Assembly: GCA_963719055.1 (NCBI GenBank)
Contig: CAVRAU010000005.1
Coordinates: 62,001 to 126,000, forward strand
Length of the DNA: 64,000 bases
Reading direction: 5' to 3'
Origin: CAXMQZ01 sp963719055
GTDB taxonomy: Bacteria > Acidobacteriota > Thermoanaerobaculia > Multivoradales > JAHEKO01
Shown: positions 41,034 to 49,994 of the stretch, piece by piece
How the letters are laid out: each line of letters starts with the position of its first letter
Numbering within the stretch: the first letter of the stretch is position 1
Notes under the pieces: model-generated
What the model was told of the DNA's origin: nothing
Databases searched by the model: none
What the model saw: the letters and a program-made list of their open reading frames with translations, nothing else
Made by a program: the position numbers and the translations under genes

Positions 41034-43937
41034 ATGAAGGGTGCAGATCTGTTCGCTCCCCTCGACGATTTCGTCAACCGGCATCTCGGACCGACCGAGG
41101 AACAGGCCCACGAGATGCTCGGCACTCTCGGTTTCGAGTCTCTCGAAGACCTGGTGGCAGCCGTCATTCCAGAAGCCATCCTCAGCGACCAACCTCTGGC
41201 CCTGGGTGGGCTCAAGGGGGAGCACGAGACCCTCGCGGAGCTGCGCGCCATCTCGAAACGCAACCAGGTGTGCCGGTCCTTCATTGGCATGGGCTACTAC
41301 AACACCATCACGCCACCGGTGATTCAGCGCAACATCCTGGAGAATCCCGGCTGGTACACGCAATACACGCCCTACCAGGCCGAGATCGCCCAGGGTCGCC
41401 TCGAAGCGCTGATGAACTTCCAGACCATGGTGGCCGACCTGACGGCCCTGCCGCTGGCCAACGCCTCGCTGCTGGATGAGGCCACCGCAGCGGCGGAAGC
41501 GGTGAGCATGTGCCTCGCCATCACACGTCAGAAACGAAATACCTTCTTCGTCGCGGCTGATTGCCATCCCCAGACCCTTGCTGTGGTAGAGACCCGATGC
41601 CGGCCCTTGGGAATCGAGGTGGTCGTCGGCGATCCGACCGACTTCGATTTCGGCGGTTCCGACATCTTCGGAGTTCTGGTTCAATACCCCACCACCGACG
41701 GCAGAGTCGAGGACTACGGTGCTCTGGCAGAGCGGGTCCACGAGGCCGGCGCGCTGCTCGTTGTCGCCACCGATCTGCTGGCCTTGACCCTTCTGCGTCC
41801 ACCCGGTGAGTTTGGCGCCGATATCGCGGTGGGTTCCAGCCAGAGATTTGGCGTACCGATGGGCTTTGGCGGACCTCACGCGGCCTTTGTCGCCGCACAC
41901 CAGAAGTACGAGCGGTTCGTCCCGGGACGAATCGTCGGTCTTTCCAAAGACGCCGCAGGAGAGCCCGCCTTCCGCTTGTCCCGACAGACCCGCGAGCAGC
42001 ACATTCGGCGCGAGAAAGCGACCAGCAATATCTGTACGGCTCAGGTCCTGCTCGCCGTTTTGGCCTCCATGTATGCCGTCTACCACGGACCCGAACGTCT
42101 GCGGAAAATCGGTCAACGGGTTCACGGGCAAACCCGTCTCTTGGCGGCCGGTCTGAAGCGGCTCGATTTCGATATCGGCGACGGACTCTTCTTCGATACT
42201 CTCAAGATCCGGCTGCAACCCGGCAAGGATCTGGATGTACTCACCGCCGCTCGCAGCCGATGTCTGAACCTGCGTCACTATGAAGACGGGGGTCTCGGGC
42301 TGTCTCTCGATGAGACCGTGACGAGACAGGACCTGGAGGCCCTGCTGGAGGTCTTCTCAGGCGGCCATGAGCTGCCCTTCTCGATCGATGATCTCCTGGA
42401 CGAAGCCGAGGGCGAGCTGCCGGCTCCCCACGCCCGCACCAGCGACTTCCTGACGCAAGAGGTCTTTCAACGTTTCCATGTGGAGCACGAGATGCTCCGC
42501 TATATCTCCAAGTTGCAGGAGCGCGATCTCTCACTGGCCTTCTCCATGATTCCGCTGGGCTCGTGCACCATGAAGCTCAACGCCACGGCCGAGATGATTC
42601 CCATCACCTGGCCCGAGTTCGCCGGCCTGCACCCGTTTGCTCCTCCCGAGCAAGCGGAGGGGTACAGCCAGCTGTTCCGGCAGCTGGAGGAGTGGCTGGC
42701 TGAGATCACTGGTTTCGACGCCACATCCCTACAGCCCAACGCGGGCTCGCAAGGCGAGCTCACCGGTCTGCTGGTGATTCGCGCCTACCACCTGGACCGG
42801 GGCGACGCTCATCGCAATATCTGCCTCGTGCCCACCTCCGCCCACGGCACCAACCCCGCCAGCTCGGTGATGGCAGGGATGAAGGTCGTACCGGTCAAGA
42901 GCGATGACCGGGGCGACTTCGACCTGGTCGATTTGAAGACCAAAGCCGACGCGCACCGCGACGAGTTGGCGGCCATCATGATCACCTATCCCTCCACCCA
43001 CGGGGTCTTCGAAGAGCATGTCAAAGAGGTCTGCGACATCGTTCACGGCAACGGGGGTCTCGTCTACCTCGATGGCGCCAATATGAACGCCCAGGTGGGG
43101 CTGTGCAAGCTCTCGGATATCGGCGCCGACGTCTGCCATCTCAATCTGCACAAGACCTTCGCCATCCCCCACGGTGGTGGCGGACCGGGTGTGGGCCCCA
43201 TTTGCACGGCCAAGCATTTGTCGCCATTTCTTCCAGGTCATCCGGTGGTTTCCACCGGCGGGGACAAGGCCATCGGAGCGGTAGCTGCGGCTCCCTTTGG
43301 GAGTCCAGGAGTCCTCCCGATCTCCTGGATGTACATCAGGATGATGGGTGCCCAGGGTCTGACCTGGGCCAGCCAGGTGGCCATCCTCAACGCCAACTAC
43401 ATGGCCAAGCGCCTCAAGGATCACTACCCCATCGTCTACACCGGTGCCCGCGGCTATGTGGCTCACGAGTTCATCCTCGACTGCCGCGCATTCAAGGATT
43501 CGGCAGGAATCACCGTCGACGACATCGCCAAGCGGCTGATGGACTACGGATTTCACGCCCCAACCATGTCCTGGCCGGTGATCGGCACTCTCATGGTCGA
43601 GCCGACAGAAAGCGAATCGAGATTCGAGCTCGACCGACTTTGCGACGCCCTGATCGCCATCCGGGAAGAGATTCGCGATATCGAAGAGGGTCGAGCCGAT
43701 CGCGAGAACAACGTCTTGCACCACGCGCCACACACCGCCCGTGCAGTCAGCGGCGACAACTGGGATCGTCCCTACACACGCGAAAAAGCCGCCTACCCGG
43801 CTCCCTGGGTCCGGGAACGCAAATTCTGGCCGCCGGTGGCGCGCATCGACAACGCCTGGGGCGACCGGAATCTCATCTGCACCTGTGACCCGGTAGAGGC
43901 CTACGCTTTCGAGCCCGCCGTTGTGGAGAGCGAATAG
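41034..43937 (+). CDS. gcvP: Glycine dehydrogenase (decarboxylating), P protein of the glycine cleavage system
   Basis: Full single-chain P protein, 967 aa. It decarboxylates glycine with PLP and passes the aminomethyl group to the lipoyl H protein. PLP-binding Lys707 is in LNLHKTFAIPHGGGGPG, the diagnostic P-protein motif. The two homologous halves are visible (residues about 10-440 and 460-960). RBS GGAGGAA precedes ATG 41034. GcvT, GcvH and GcvL are not in this window, and no glycine riboswitch was found in the 110-bp upstream gap. Confidence 0.95.
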   Translation: MKGADLFAPLDDFVNRHLGPTEEQAHEMLGTLGFESLEDLVAAVIPEAILSDQPLALGGLKGEHETLAELRAISKRNQVCRSFIGMGYYNTITPPVIQRNILENPGWYTQYTPYQAEIAQGRLEALMNFQTMVADLTALPLANASLLDEATAAAEAVSMCLAITRQKRNTFFVAADCHPQTLAVVETRCRPLGIEVVVGDPTDFDFGGSDIFGVLVQYPTTDGRVEDYGALAERVHEAGALLVVATDLLALTLLRPPGEFGADIAVGSSQRFGVPMGFGGPHAAFVAAHQKYERFVPGRIVGLSKDAAGEPAFRLSRQTREQHIRREKATSNICTAQVLLAVLASMYAVYHGPERLRKIGQRVHGQTRLLAAGLKRLDFDIGDGLFFDTLKIRLQPGKDLDVLTAARSRCLNLRHYEDGGLGLSLDETVTRQDLEALLEVFSGGHELPFSIDDLLDEAEGELPAPHARTSDFLTQEVFQRFHVEHEMLRYISKLQERDLSLAFSMIPLGSCTMKLNATAEMIPITWPEFAGLHPFAPPEQAEGYSQLFRQLEEWLAEITGFDATSLQPNAGSQGELTGLLVIRAYHLDRGDAHRNICLVPTSAHGTNPASSVMAGMKVVPVKSDDRGDFDLVDLKTKADAHRDELAAIMITYPSTHGVFEEHVKEVCDIVHGNGGLVYLDGANMNAQVGLCKLSDIGADVCHLNLHKTFAIPHGGGGPGVGPICTAKHLSPFLPGHPVVSTGGDKAIGAVAAAPFGSPGVLPISWMYIRMMGAQGLTWASQVAILNANYMAKRLKDHYPIVYTGARGYVAHEFILDCRAFKDSAGITVDDIAKRLMDYGFHAPTMSWPVIGTLMVEPTESESRFELDRLCDALIAIREEIRDIEEGRADRENNVLHHAPHTARAVSGDNWDRPYTREKAAYPAPWVRERKFWPPVARIDNAWGDRNLICTCDPVEAYAFEPAVVESE

Positions 43938-43950
43938 AGCGTCCGCTGAA

Positions 43951-45562
43951 TCAGCGTCCGGCACCCATTGCCCGCAGGCGAGGCAGCTGGGCGCGCATCT
44001 CCTGGGGTGTCAAGCCCACAAGGTCCGCCCGCTCGACGAGCAGGTCCAGATCGACGGGATAGAGGTTCCGGCGATCGGGGTCTCCCAGACCGGCGATGTT
44101 CCGGTCGGCGATGGCTTCAGCTAATCCAACTGACGAAGTCCTCCCGTTCCAGGTTCCTGGGTTCTCCCTCGCGGTCGAGAAGCATCGCGCCGAGCCGCCG
44201 TTTCGACTCTGCAAAGATCGACTCCAGATGGGCATCGCCGGCTCCGAGAAAGCCACTCCACGCCGGCGGCTGGCCGGCGTGACCTTCGGGAAATAATCGC
44301 TGGTCCACCTCGGCAAAGCTCACCGTAGCGAAGTAGAGAAAGCTCTGCGCTATGAAGAGGTCGAAATCCCTCATCGCCAGATAGGTACCGTTCATCAGTG
44401 TCGCCAGATGGTGGGCTTCGACGGCGAGCTGCCGGCCGTACCGCAGCAGACCCTCATCGATCGCATCGGTCGCCAGATGCCCATGATCCATTCCTGCCGC
44501 AAAGATCATCGCCAAGCGCTCGACAGCCAACAGACTCCAAGCGATACCCGTGGAGAACATGGGATCCAGAAACGAGTAGGTATGGGGCAGAACCGCCCAG
44601 CCTTCGCCGGCGGCAATCTCCAGGCGCCGTTGGACCCGTGGCATCAGCTCCAACGGATGCACCGGAACAGACCGTCCGAACTGTCTCTCGAGGGTGGGGT
44701 ATCGACCGATTACCTGGCGCCAGATCGCTTCCGGGCTCTCCTGCCCGGCCGTCGTCAACTCCTCCATCGCATCCCGACGTAGCAGAATTCCAGCGCTGAC
44801 GACTCCATGGTCGAAAGGCAGAACATACATCCAGCCCTCGTCCAAGAGATGGTGGACCGCGGCCCGATGGTCGGGATAGGGGCCGGGACTCAGCTCTGGA
44901 AAGGGTGCCAGCCCGGTGAAGTGACCAAAGACGAGGGCCGTATCAAGCTCGATCTCCTCCAGAGCCGACTCGATGGGTCGTGCGCCGGCCAGGAATCCAC
45001 CGGCCCCCGATCCATCGATGAGGAAGTCGGCGGCCAATTCGAATGGCGAATCGGGAGAGGCATCGGACAAGAGCCATGGTCCGCCAGCGTTCTGCTCGAG
45101 ACCCTGGATCTCCGTCTGGTCTCTGTAGTCCACGCCCTCCGCCACCGCCAGCCGCACCAGGTGGTGGTCCACATCCTGCCGCAGCCAGTGGCTGTCCGCG
45201 ACGGCATCTTCCGGGCTCGCCGCCACCAGCAGTCGGTGCTCGTTGTCAGGGGAATCGACAATCTCGAGTCCGGGACGGTGGCGGTAGAACGTAAACCCCC
45301 GTTTCAATCCGCGGCGCACTGTCGGCATGTGCTCCATCCACATTCCGTACGCGGCCAGATTTACGAGGTCGGGCATTTCGTAAGCTTGCGCCAGGCGCTC
45401 CAGACAGATGGCGGCCAAGGGCGTGGAGGATTCACCGATGGCGAACCGGGGATGCTGCCCGCGCTCGATCAGGATGACCTGCACTCCGAGGCGATGGAGG
45501 ATTCGAGCCAGGATCGTACCCGCGAAACCCGAGCCCACAACAGCGACTTGACAGTGCTCCAT
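43951..45562 (-). CDS. FAD-dependent oxidoreductase, tryptophan-halogenase-like (one frameshift)
   Basis: About 536 residues. N-terminal dinucleotide fold VAVVGSGFAGTILARIL, then GESSTPLA (matching the flavin-binding GxSTP region), and DFLIDGSGAGGFLA. It resembles flavin halogenases and geranylgeranyl reductases, but the halogenase W-x-W-x-I-P motif appears only as GWMYVLPFDHG, so halogenation is unproven. The C-terminus changes frame near 44120: EREDFVSWI joins AEAIADRNIAGLGDPDRRNL, ending at 43951. ATG 45562 overlaps the radical SAM stop by one base (TGATG). Last gene of a four-gene unit. Confidence 0.75.
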
Positions 45563-46520
45563 CAGACCTCTCCTCCATTGCCTTCCAGGCATTGCGCGCA
45601 ATTGACCGGCACGCCGACCGTGCCGGTGCGGTTCATGTCCCGCAGCCGCCTCAGCCGGGCTCCCCGACAGATTGGACAGGCGGTTAATCTCTCAGCGTCC
45701 CACAGGTCTGCCAATACGACACCGCGTGGGGATTCCAGGGTCCGCCCCATGACCTCCTCGAGCATCGACAGGGTTGGCGGCTCGAAAAGCCCCAGCTCGG
45801 CGAGACGCTCCATTTCACCGTTTCCGCCTCGCATGGGAATGACGGAAACCACTTCGATGGCATGGTCCAGGGCGAATTCCACAGTGCGCAGGCTCCATTC
45901 CACCGCCTCTGCCGCGGGGACAAAAGGCGGGGACAGCAGAACAAAGGCCCGCACTCCGATGCCGTTGGCGTGCAACAGCTCCGAGGCGCTCACGAAGTCC
46001 TGCAGCTTCATCTGCTTGTTGAGCCGTGGCAGAGCTTCCGGGTGGATCGTCTCGAGCCCCATGGCCACCTGCAGCTTGCCCTCGAGCCTTGCCGCGAATC
46101 GGATGCAGGATTCGCCGACAAGCCGCGGGTGGCACTCCACCGTCACCTCACCGATACCGGCGAGCCGGTCGGCGACGACCTCGCAGATCCTGCGGAGGTA
46201 CGGCGTTCTTGTCGAAGAAGTTGCTGGCGTTGTAGAGCTTGATGGCATCGGGTGCCTTTCGGGATTCCAGCGCCACCTCCAGCTGCCTCGGGATCGCCCC
46301 TGGAGGCGTCGGCTCGATCGAAGGTGTATTGCCAAAGATCGCAGAAGACGCAGGTAAACGGGCACTCCGTGCCCGCCAAGAAGACCGTTGTCGAAGCCCG
46401 TAGTCGACCGTCGCTGCCCCGCTCTTCCTCCACCAGGACATCCAGGGGTCGCCACGGGTCCACGATCGGCTTGGCCGGCCGTATCGATCGAATCCGCCCG
46501 CTCTCCGCGGCGTCACTCAC
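45562..46520 (-). CDS. Radical SAM protein (two frameshifts)
   Basis: Radical SAM enzyme of about 318 aa. The [4Fe-4S] Cys triad is in TECPFTCVFCDLW (C-x3-C-x2-C). Further segments IKLYNASNFFDKNAVPPQD, VECHPRLVGESCIRF and AMGLETIHPEALPRLNKQMK resemble the Elp3/RaSEA-like subgroup; a C-terminal Cys pair (CPICRG, CAQC) may hold extra metal. Frame jumps occur near 46330 and 46200, both repairable by one base. GTG 46520 is the start candidate. It sits 11 bp after the asparagine-synthase-like gene and abuts the flavoprotein gene. Confidence 0.75.
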
Positions 46521-46531
46521 AATGAGGGTCG

Positions 46532-47857
46532 TTACTGTTCGTAGAGTTCGAGAAAGTGTTGCCTATAGGACTCGGGCGCTGCTGCAAACCGTTCCGAGAA
46601 CACCGACTCCGACGTCGCTCCCTCCTGGAATCGTCGCTTCGGGAACAAGGGCAGCTCCATCCCCAGAAGCGACCGCACACCGCGCCCGACGATCTCTCCT
46701 TTGAGGGAGTACAGGGCATCGTGCGAGCCCTGGCTCAGCGCGTCGAAGGGGATCGCTGTCGCGGTGCTGACGACCGACGGCCGGCTGTAGGGGCTGTACC
46801 CCACGAAACCGAATCGCCGCAGCGGCGCAAAGGTGCGCACACAACCGCGACTCTGCCCACCACTATAGGTCAGCGAGTGCTTGATCCGGTCCACACCCCA
46901 GCCCTCTTGATAGAGCAAGGGATTGTTGACCACGCTGACGATGGTGAGCTCCGGGTTCTCTTCAATGGGGTAGTCCTTCAGATTCTCGTCCCCGCCATCA
47001 CCATCCACCAGGTACCGCCAATCAGGATACCGCCGTCGAATCTCCTCCAGGAGCGCCAGATTGACCGTCGCACACTCTACATCCCGGGGTTTGTAGTCTT
47101 CGATCACGTCAACCGCGGCTAGAGGGTCCAACCGCTCGGCCGCGATGTCCACGGTCTCCCCCAGCATCTCCAGATCCAATCGCCGCAGGAATTCCCTGGC
47201 CTGACGCACATCGTCGCCGCCGCCGTCCACCGACAGGGTGAAGGCCTTCAGACGCGCGGGGCTCTGCCCCATCTCGAGAAGAAGCTTGTAGACCGTCAGC
47301 AACACCGCGCCGCTATCCACGCCACCGGAGAACAAGACGCCGATGGGCTCCTCTGCAGGTATGGCCCTCAACCAGACCCCTACCTCGTGACGCATCGCTC
47401 CCACGTACCGCTCGCCGATGACGTCCAGATCAGCCGGCAGGGCGGTCGACGCGGGCTCTACAAAGCGCTCATAGGTCGGGTTGGGGTCGGGACAGCCCAC
47501 CAGCTGGATATGGGTAACGTGGTGCGCTGGGATCATTCGAGTATAGGCGGGGCGAAACTGATCCCCGTAGCCCTCCGCCTCCAGGAACTTGCCGATCGTG
47601 TCGATCCTCTCCGCCACCACCAAGAGCGGTCCACTGACCTCTTTGGCTAGAAAGTAGCGCAGCGGCCGATCAAGACTCCGTGCCATGAAGACCTGGTCGC
47701 CGTCTCGCGCCAGCAGGGCAAACGAACCCTCGATGGAACCCACCCTGTCGGGTTCGCTGCGGGTCAGCAGGCTCCTGGCCTCCTCGACATCCATGTTGAA
47801 GATCTGCTGGCTCTCGGTCTCGACCAGATCGACGACTCGATGTATTGGGTGTTTCAT
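46532..47857 (-). CDS. Asparagine-synthase-like ATP-dependent amide-forming enzyme lacking the glutaminase Cys
   Basis: 441 residues. The synthetase domain is clear: PP-loop LFSGGVDSGAVLLT and YLVDGDGGDENLKDYP. The N-terminal domain is short and starts MKHPIHRVVDLV, so the Cys1 needed for glutamine hydrolysis is absent, although remnants of the fold remain (IEGSFALLARDGDQVFMARS). Homologues without Cys include beta-lactam synthetase and lasso-peptide cyclases, which activate a carboxylate with ATP. RBS GGAGGACAAGG directly precedes ATG 47857. Neighbours suggest natural-product or cofactor chemistry (inference). Confidence 0.82.
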   Translation of the reverse strand: MKHPIHRVVDLVETESQQIFNMDVEEARSLLTRSEPDRVGSIEGSFALLARDGDQVFMARSLDRPLRYFLAKEVSGPLLVVAERIDTIGKFLEAEGYGDQFRPAYTRMIPAHHVTHIQLVGCPDPNPTYERFVEPASTALPADLDVIGERYVGAMRHEVGVWLRAIPAEEPIGVLFSGGVDSGAVLLTVYKLLLEMGQSPARLKAFTLSVDGGGDDVRQAREFLRRLDLEMLGETVDIAAERLDPLAAVDVIEDYKPRDVECATVNLALLEEIRRRYPDWRYLVDGDGGDENLKDYPIEENPELTIVSVVNNPLLYQEGWGVDRIKHSLTYSGGQSRGCVRTFAPLRRFGFVGYSPYSRPSVVSTATAIPFDALSQGSHDALYSLKGEIVGRGVRSLLGMELPLFPKRRFQEGATSESVFSERFAAAPESYRQHFLELYEQ

Positions 47858-47882
47858 CCTTGTCCTCCAGAGGCGGAAATTA

Positions 47883-48573
47883 TCACGAACTCGCGAGGCC
47901 ACCCTCGTTGACAGCAGCCTCGGCAAAACTCTCCATATCTGGGAAGACCGCCAGAGGTTGCGCTTCCGAGTAGGGGTCTTCGTGCAGCCGATTGATCCAC
48001 ACCACTGGCACCTCCATCACGACAGCGGGCTGCACATCATGGAAGAAACTCTGGGCTACATGAAGCCAGGGTGCGCCGTCTATCCGCCGCTGGGCTTCCC
48101 GAAAATGCCCCAGGGCCGGTTTGTACGAGCCGACCTGCTGAGCGCTGATCAGAAGATCGAAGTCCACGGGGAAGTGCTGCAGTGTCTCCGCCAGACAGAT
48201 CATCGTCCACGTTGGAGAGGATGCCGAGTCGGTATCCCGCCTCGCGCAGCCGCTCCAGGGCCGCGCCCGTGTCGGCAAAGGGCTGCCAGTTCGCCAGACT
48301 GGCGGACAGGAAGTGACGGTCATCGGTGGGGATCTCCAGACCCAGGGCGTCGGCGATCCTGGTGGCAGTCAGATCGAGGACTTTGGCGTAGGACCGAAAC
48401 TCTTCCCGCTGCACTTCGGGTTCGAAGCGAGCGTGTAGATCCAGAACCTGATCACGATCGACAGACCGACCTGCTGCGGCACCGATTCGGGAAAAAGCGT
48501 CGCTGATCCCTCCCCGCCAGTCAATCAGTGTGCCATAGCAATCGAAAGTGAGAATGTCGAAGTCGGCCGTCAT
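47883..48573 (-). CDS. HAD superfamily hydrolase, 2-haloacid dehalogenase-like (one frameshift)
   Basis: About 229 residues. Motif I FDCYGTLIDW (nucleophile Asp), motif II ILSNVDDD, motif III Lys in GSYKPALGHF, motif IV HVAQSFFHDV. The F-D-x-Y-G-T-L-x-D pattern is that of L-2-haloacid dehalogenases, but many such proteins are general phosphatases. The frame breaks near 48205: dropping one base joins VDDDL to LAETLQHFPVDFDLL. It precedes the asparagine-synthase-like gene by 25 bp on the same strand. ATG 48573. Confidence 0.8.
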
Positions 48574-48642
48574 GTCGGTCCCCAGTGAGGAGATCCTATG
48601 GCGTCGAGATTGGATCTGCCAGTAGACTTGGTTCTAGATCTG

Positions 48643-48648
48643 TATAAT
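48643..48648 (+). promoter_or_regulatory. -10 element upstream of the small lipoprotein gene
   Basis: A perfect TATAAT 61 bp before the lipoprotein ATG, in the divergent gap after the HAD gene. No convincing -35 lies 16-18 bp upstream; TTGGTT at 48628 is only 9 bp away. Confidence 0.45.
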
Positions 48649-48708
48649 CGCTTTCTCGAACACAGATGGACCGGTGTCGGTTCATCCACTCTGGAGGGGG
48701 ATGCAACA

Positions 48709-49055
48709 ATGAAGACAAGACTGTTCCAAATCGGCATGATGGCTGTACTGATCGTGGCCCTGGTGCCGCTGGTCGGATGCCAGAAGGCGAAGGAGGATGC
48801 AGGAGAGGCGGTCGAAGAGGCCAAGGAGATGGCCTACCGATGCGGCCGATGCCGCGGGTGAGATGGCCGAAGACACAGCCGAAGCTGCTGGCGAGATGAT
48901 GGAAGAAGGCAAAGAGGCGGCCGGGGATGCGATCGAGGCCGGCAAGGAAATGACAGGCGAGGCCATGGAGGCCACCGGCGAGACGATCCAGGACGCCGGT
49001 GAAGCCATGGAAGAGAAGGGCAAAGAGCTGACAGGACGGAGAGGGCGACGGCTAG
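48709..49055 (+). CDS. Small Ala/Glu-rich repetitive lipoprotein (two frameshifts)
   Basis: About 115 residues. The lipoprotein signal (GMMAVLIVALVPLVGC) is followed by an amphipathic repeat region with roughly 11-residue periodicity (AGEMAEDTAEAAGEMMEEG, AGDAIEAGKEMTGEAMEATG, AGEAMEEKGKELTG), a pattern seen in LEA-like and YtxH-like stress proteins. No family can be named. Frame breaks: near 48835 (KEMA to ADAAGEM) and near 49035 (ELTG to GEGDG and the TAG at 49053). GGAGGGGG lies about 9 nt before ATG 48709. Followed by a strong terminator. Confidence 0.6.
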
Positions 49056-49084
49056 GACTTCTCCGAACTCGCTATAGGCTTTTG

Positions 49085-49124
49085 AAGGGAAACGGCCGCC
49101 GGCATGGGCGTCGTTTCCCTTTTT
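49085..49124 (+). terminator. Rho-independent terminator after the lipoprotein gene
   Basis: AAGGGAAACG (49085-49094) pairs perfectly with CGTTTCCCTT (49112-49121), 10 bp, followed by a T run. It separates the lipoprotein unit from the imuA promoter 14 bp downstream. Confidence 0.9.
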
Positions 49125-49137
49125 CTTCACTACTCCC

Positions 49138-49166
49138 TTGACTTACGCCTTGTTTACGCCTACCAT
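49138..49166 (+). promoter_or_regulatory. imuA promoter with direct-repeat operator (SOS-like)
   Basis: TTGACT (49138-49143), 17-bp spacer, TACCAT (49161-49166). The spacer is filled by an 11-bp direct repeat, CTTACGCCTTG then TTTACGCCTAC (49142-49163). The same arrangement precedes dnaE2. A transcript starting 7 bp after the -10 would begin at or next to the imuA ATG (49173), i.e. be leaderless. Regulator (LexA or other) is inference. Confidence 0.7.
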
Positions 49167-49172
49167 GATTGC

Positions 49173-49994
49173 ATGGTCGAGGCCCTCCGCTCGGCATTGC
49201 CGCAGCATCTTCAGAACCACCTCGCGAGCGCCCGGGAGCTGGCCGATCGACATGCGGCCACACCGACTTCTGCCCTTTCCACCACGGTCGATGCGTTCGA
49301 CGATCTCTTAGCCGGCGGACTCCATCGCGGACAGATGGTGGAGCTCGTCGGCGAGCGTTCCAGCGGCCGCTTCTCCACCGTACTCGCGACCCTTGCCGCC
49401 ACCACCACCGCGGGAGAAGCGGCGGCTTTGGTGGATCTGGGAGATGGTCTCGACCCTCAGACCGCCACCGCTGTCGGGATCGATCTCGAACGCCTTCTCT
49501 GGGTCCGTCCCCGGCATCTGAAAAAGGCTCTGGTCAGTGCCGAGATGCTGCTGGCCGGCGGCTTCCCTCTCGTCATCATCGATCTGGGCAACCCACCGGT
49601 CCCCGGCGGCCGGGGTGTGGAAGCCGCCTGGCTGCGCCTGGCCCGCTCGGCACAGAGCCACGATGCGGTGCTCCTTGTCTCGAGCCCCTATCGGGCCAGT
49701 GGTACGGCAGCCATCGGCGTGCTCAAAGCCACACGTGGTCGGCCCCACTGGTCCAGCAACGGTCTCGCACCCCGTCTGCTTCTGGGTCTCTCGTCCCAGC
49801 TCACCCTGGAAAAGCTCCGCGGCCACCAGGGTACACGTCACGACACCCTTCGTCTCATGACTCCTGAGGCTGCAGCCTTCAAAAGCAATGGAGATCGCCC
49901 CCTCCACTGCGCCACTGCAGGGGAGGGCACAAGGCCCTCCCCTGCAAAGGTAGTGGCAAGCTCCGCCCCGACAGCCTTGCCATGCCCCGACTAG
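49173..49994 (+). CDS. imuA: ImuA, RecA-like mutasome accessory protein
   Basis: About 273-residue RecA/SulA-like protein that works with ImuB and DnaE2 in SOS mutagenic translesion synthesis. Seen: LLAGGLHRGQMVELVGERSS, a degenerate Walker A (G-E-R-S-S-G-R without the canonical GKT), and the Walker-B-like strand FPLVIIDLGNPPVP. ATG 49173 is chosen: upstream frame would run through the promoter and terminator, while the alignable part begins VEALRSALP. The last third of the gene holds a 47-bp palindrome (49911-49957). It overlaps imuB by 13 bp. Confidence 0.85.
   Translation: MVEALRSALPQHLQNHLASARELADRHAATPTSALSTTVDAFDDLLAGGLHRGQMVELVGERSSGRFSTVLATLAATTTAGEAAALVDLGDGLDPQTATAVGIDLERLLWVRPRHLKKALVSAEMLLAGGFPLVIIDLGNPPVPGGRGVEAAWLRLARSAQSHDAVLLVSSPYRASGTAAIGVLKATRGRPHWSSNGLAPRLLLGLSSQLTLEKLRGHQGTRHDTLRLMTPEAAAFKSNGDRPLHCATAGEGTRPSPAKVVASSAPTALPCPD
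49911..49957. repeat. Palindromic element inside the 3' end of imuA
   Basis: TGCAGGGGAGGGC (49916-49928) and GCCCTCCCCTGCA (49934-49946) form a perfect 13-bp stem around ACAAG, and outer GCCAC/GTGGC arms (49911-49915, 49953-49957) extend it. It lies in coding DNA, encoding the low-complexity ImuA C-terminus. A half-site GTAGGGGAGGGCC occurs in dnaE2 near 54202. Confidence 0.75.

Noticed and set aside
40716..42278. A 520-codon open frame antisense to gcvP
   Set aside because: It is the mirror of gcvP codons and runs across the divergent promoter region; no protein family features.
49142..49163. TTTACGCC direct repeats as a CRISPR or integron feature
   Set aside because: Only two units of 11 bp, no spacers, always at the promoter.
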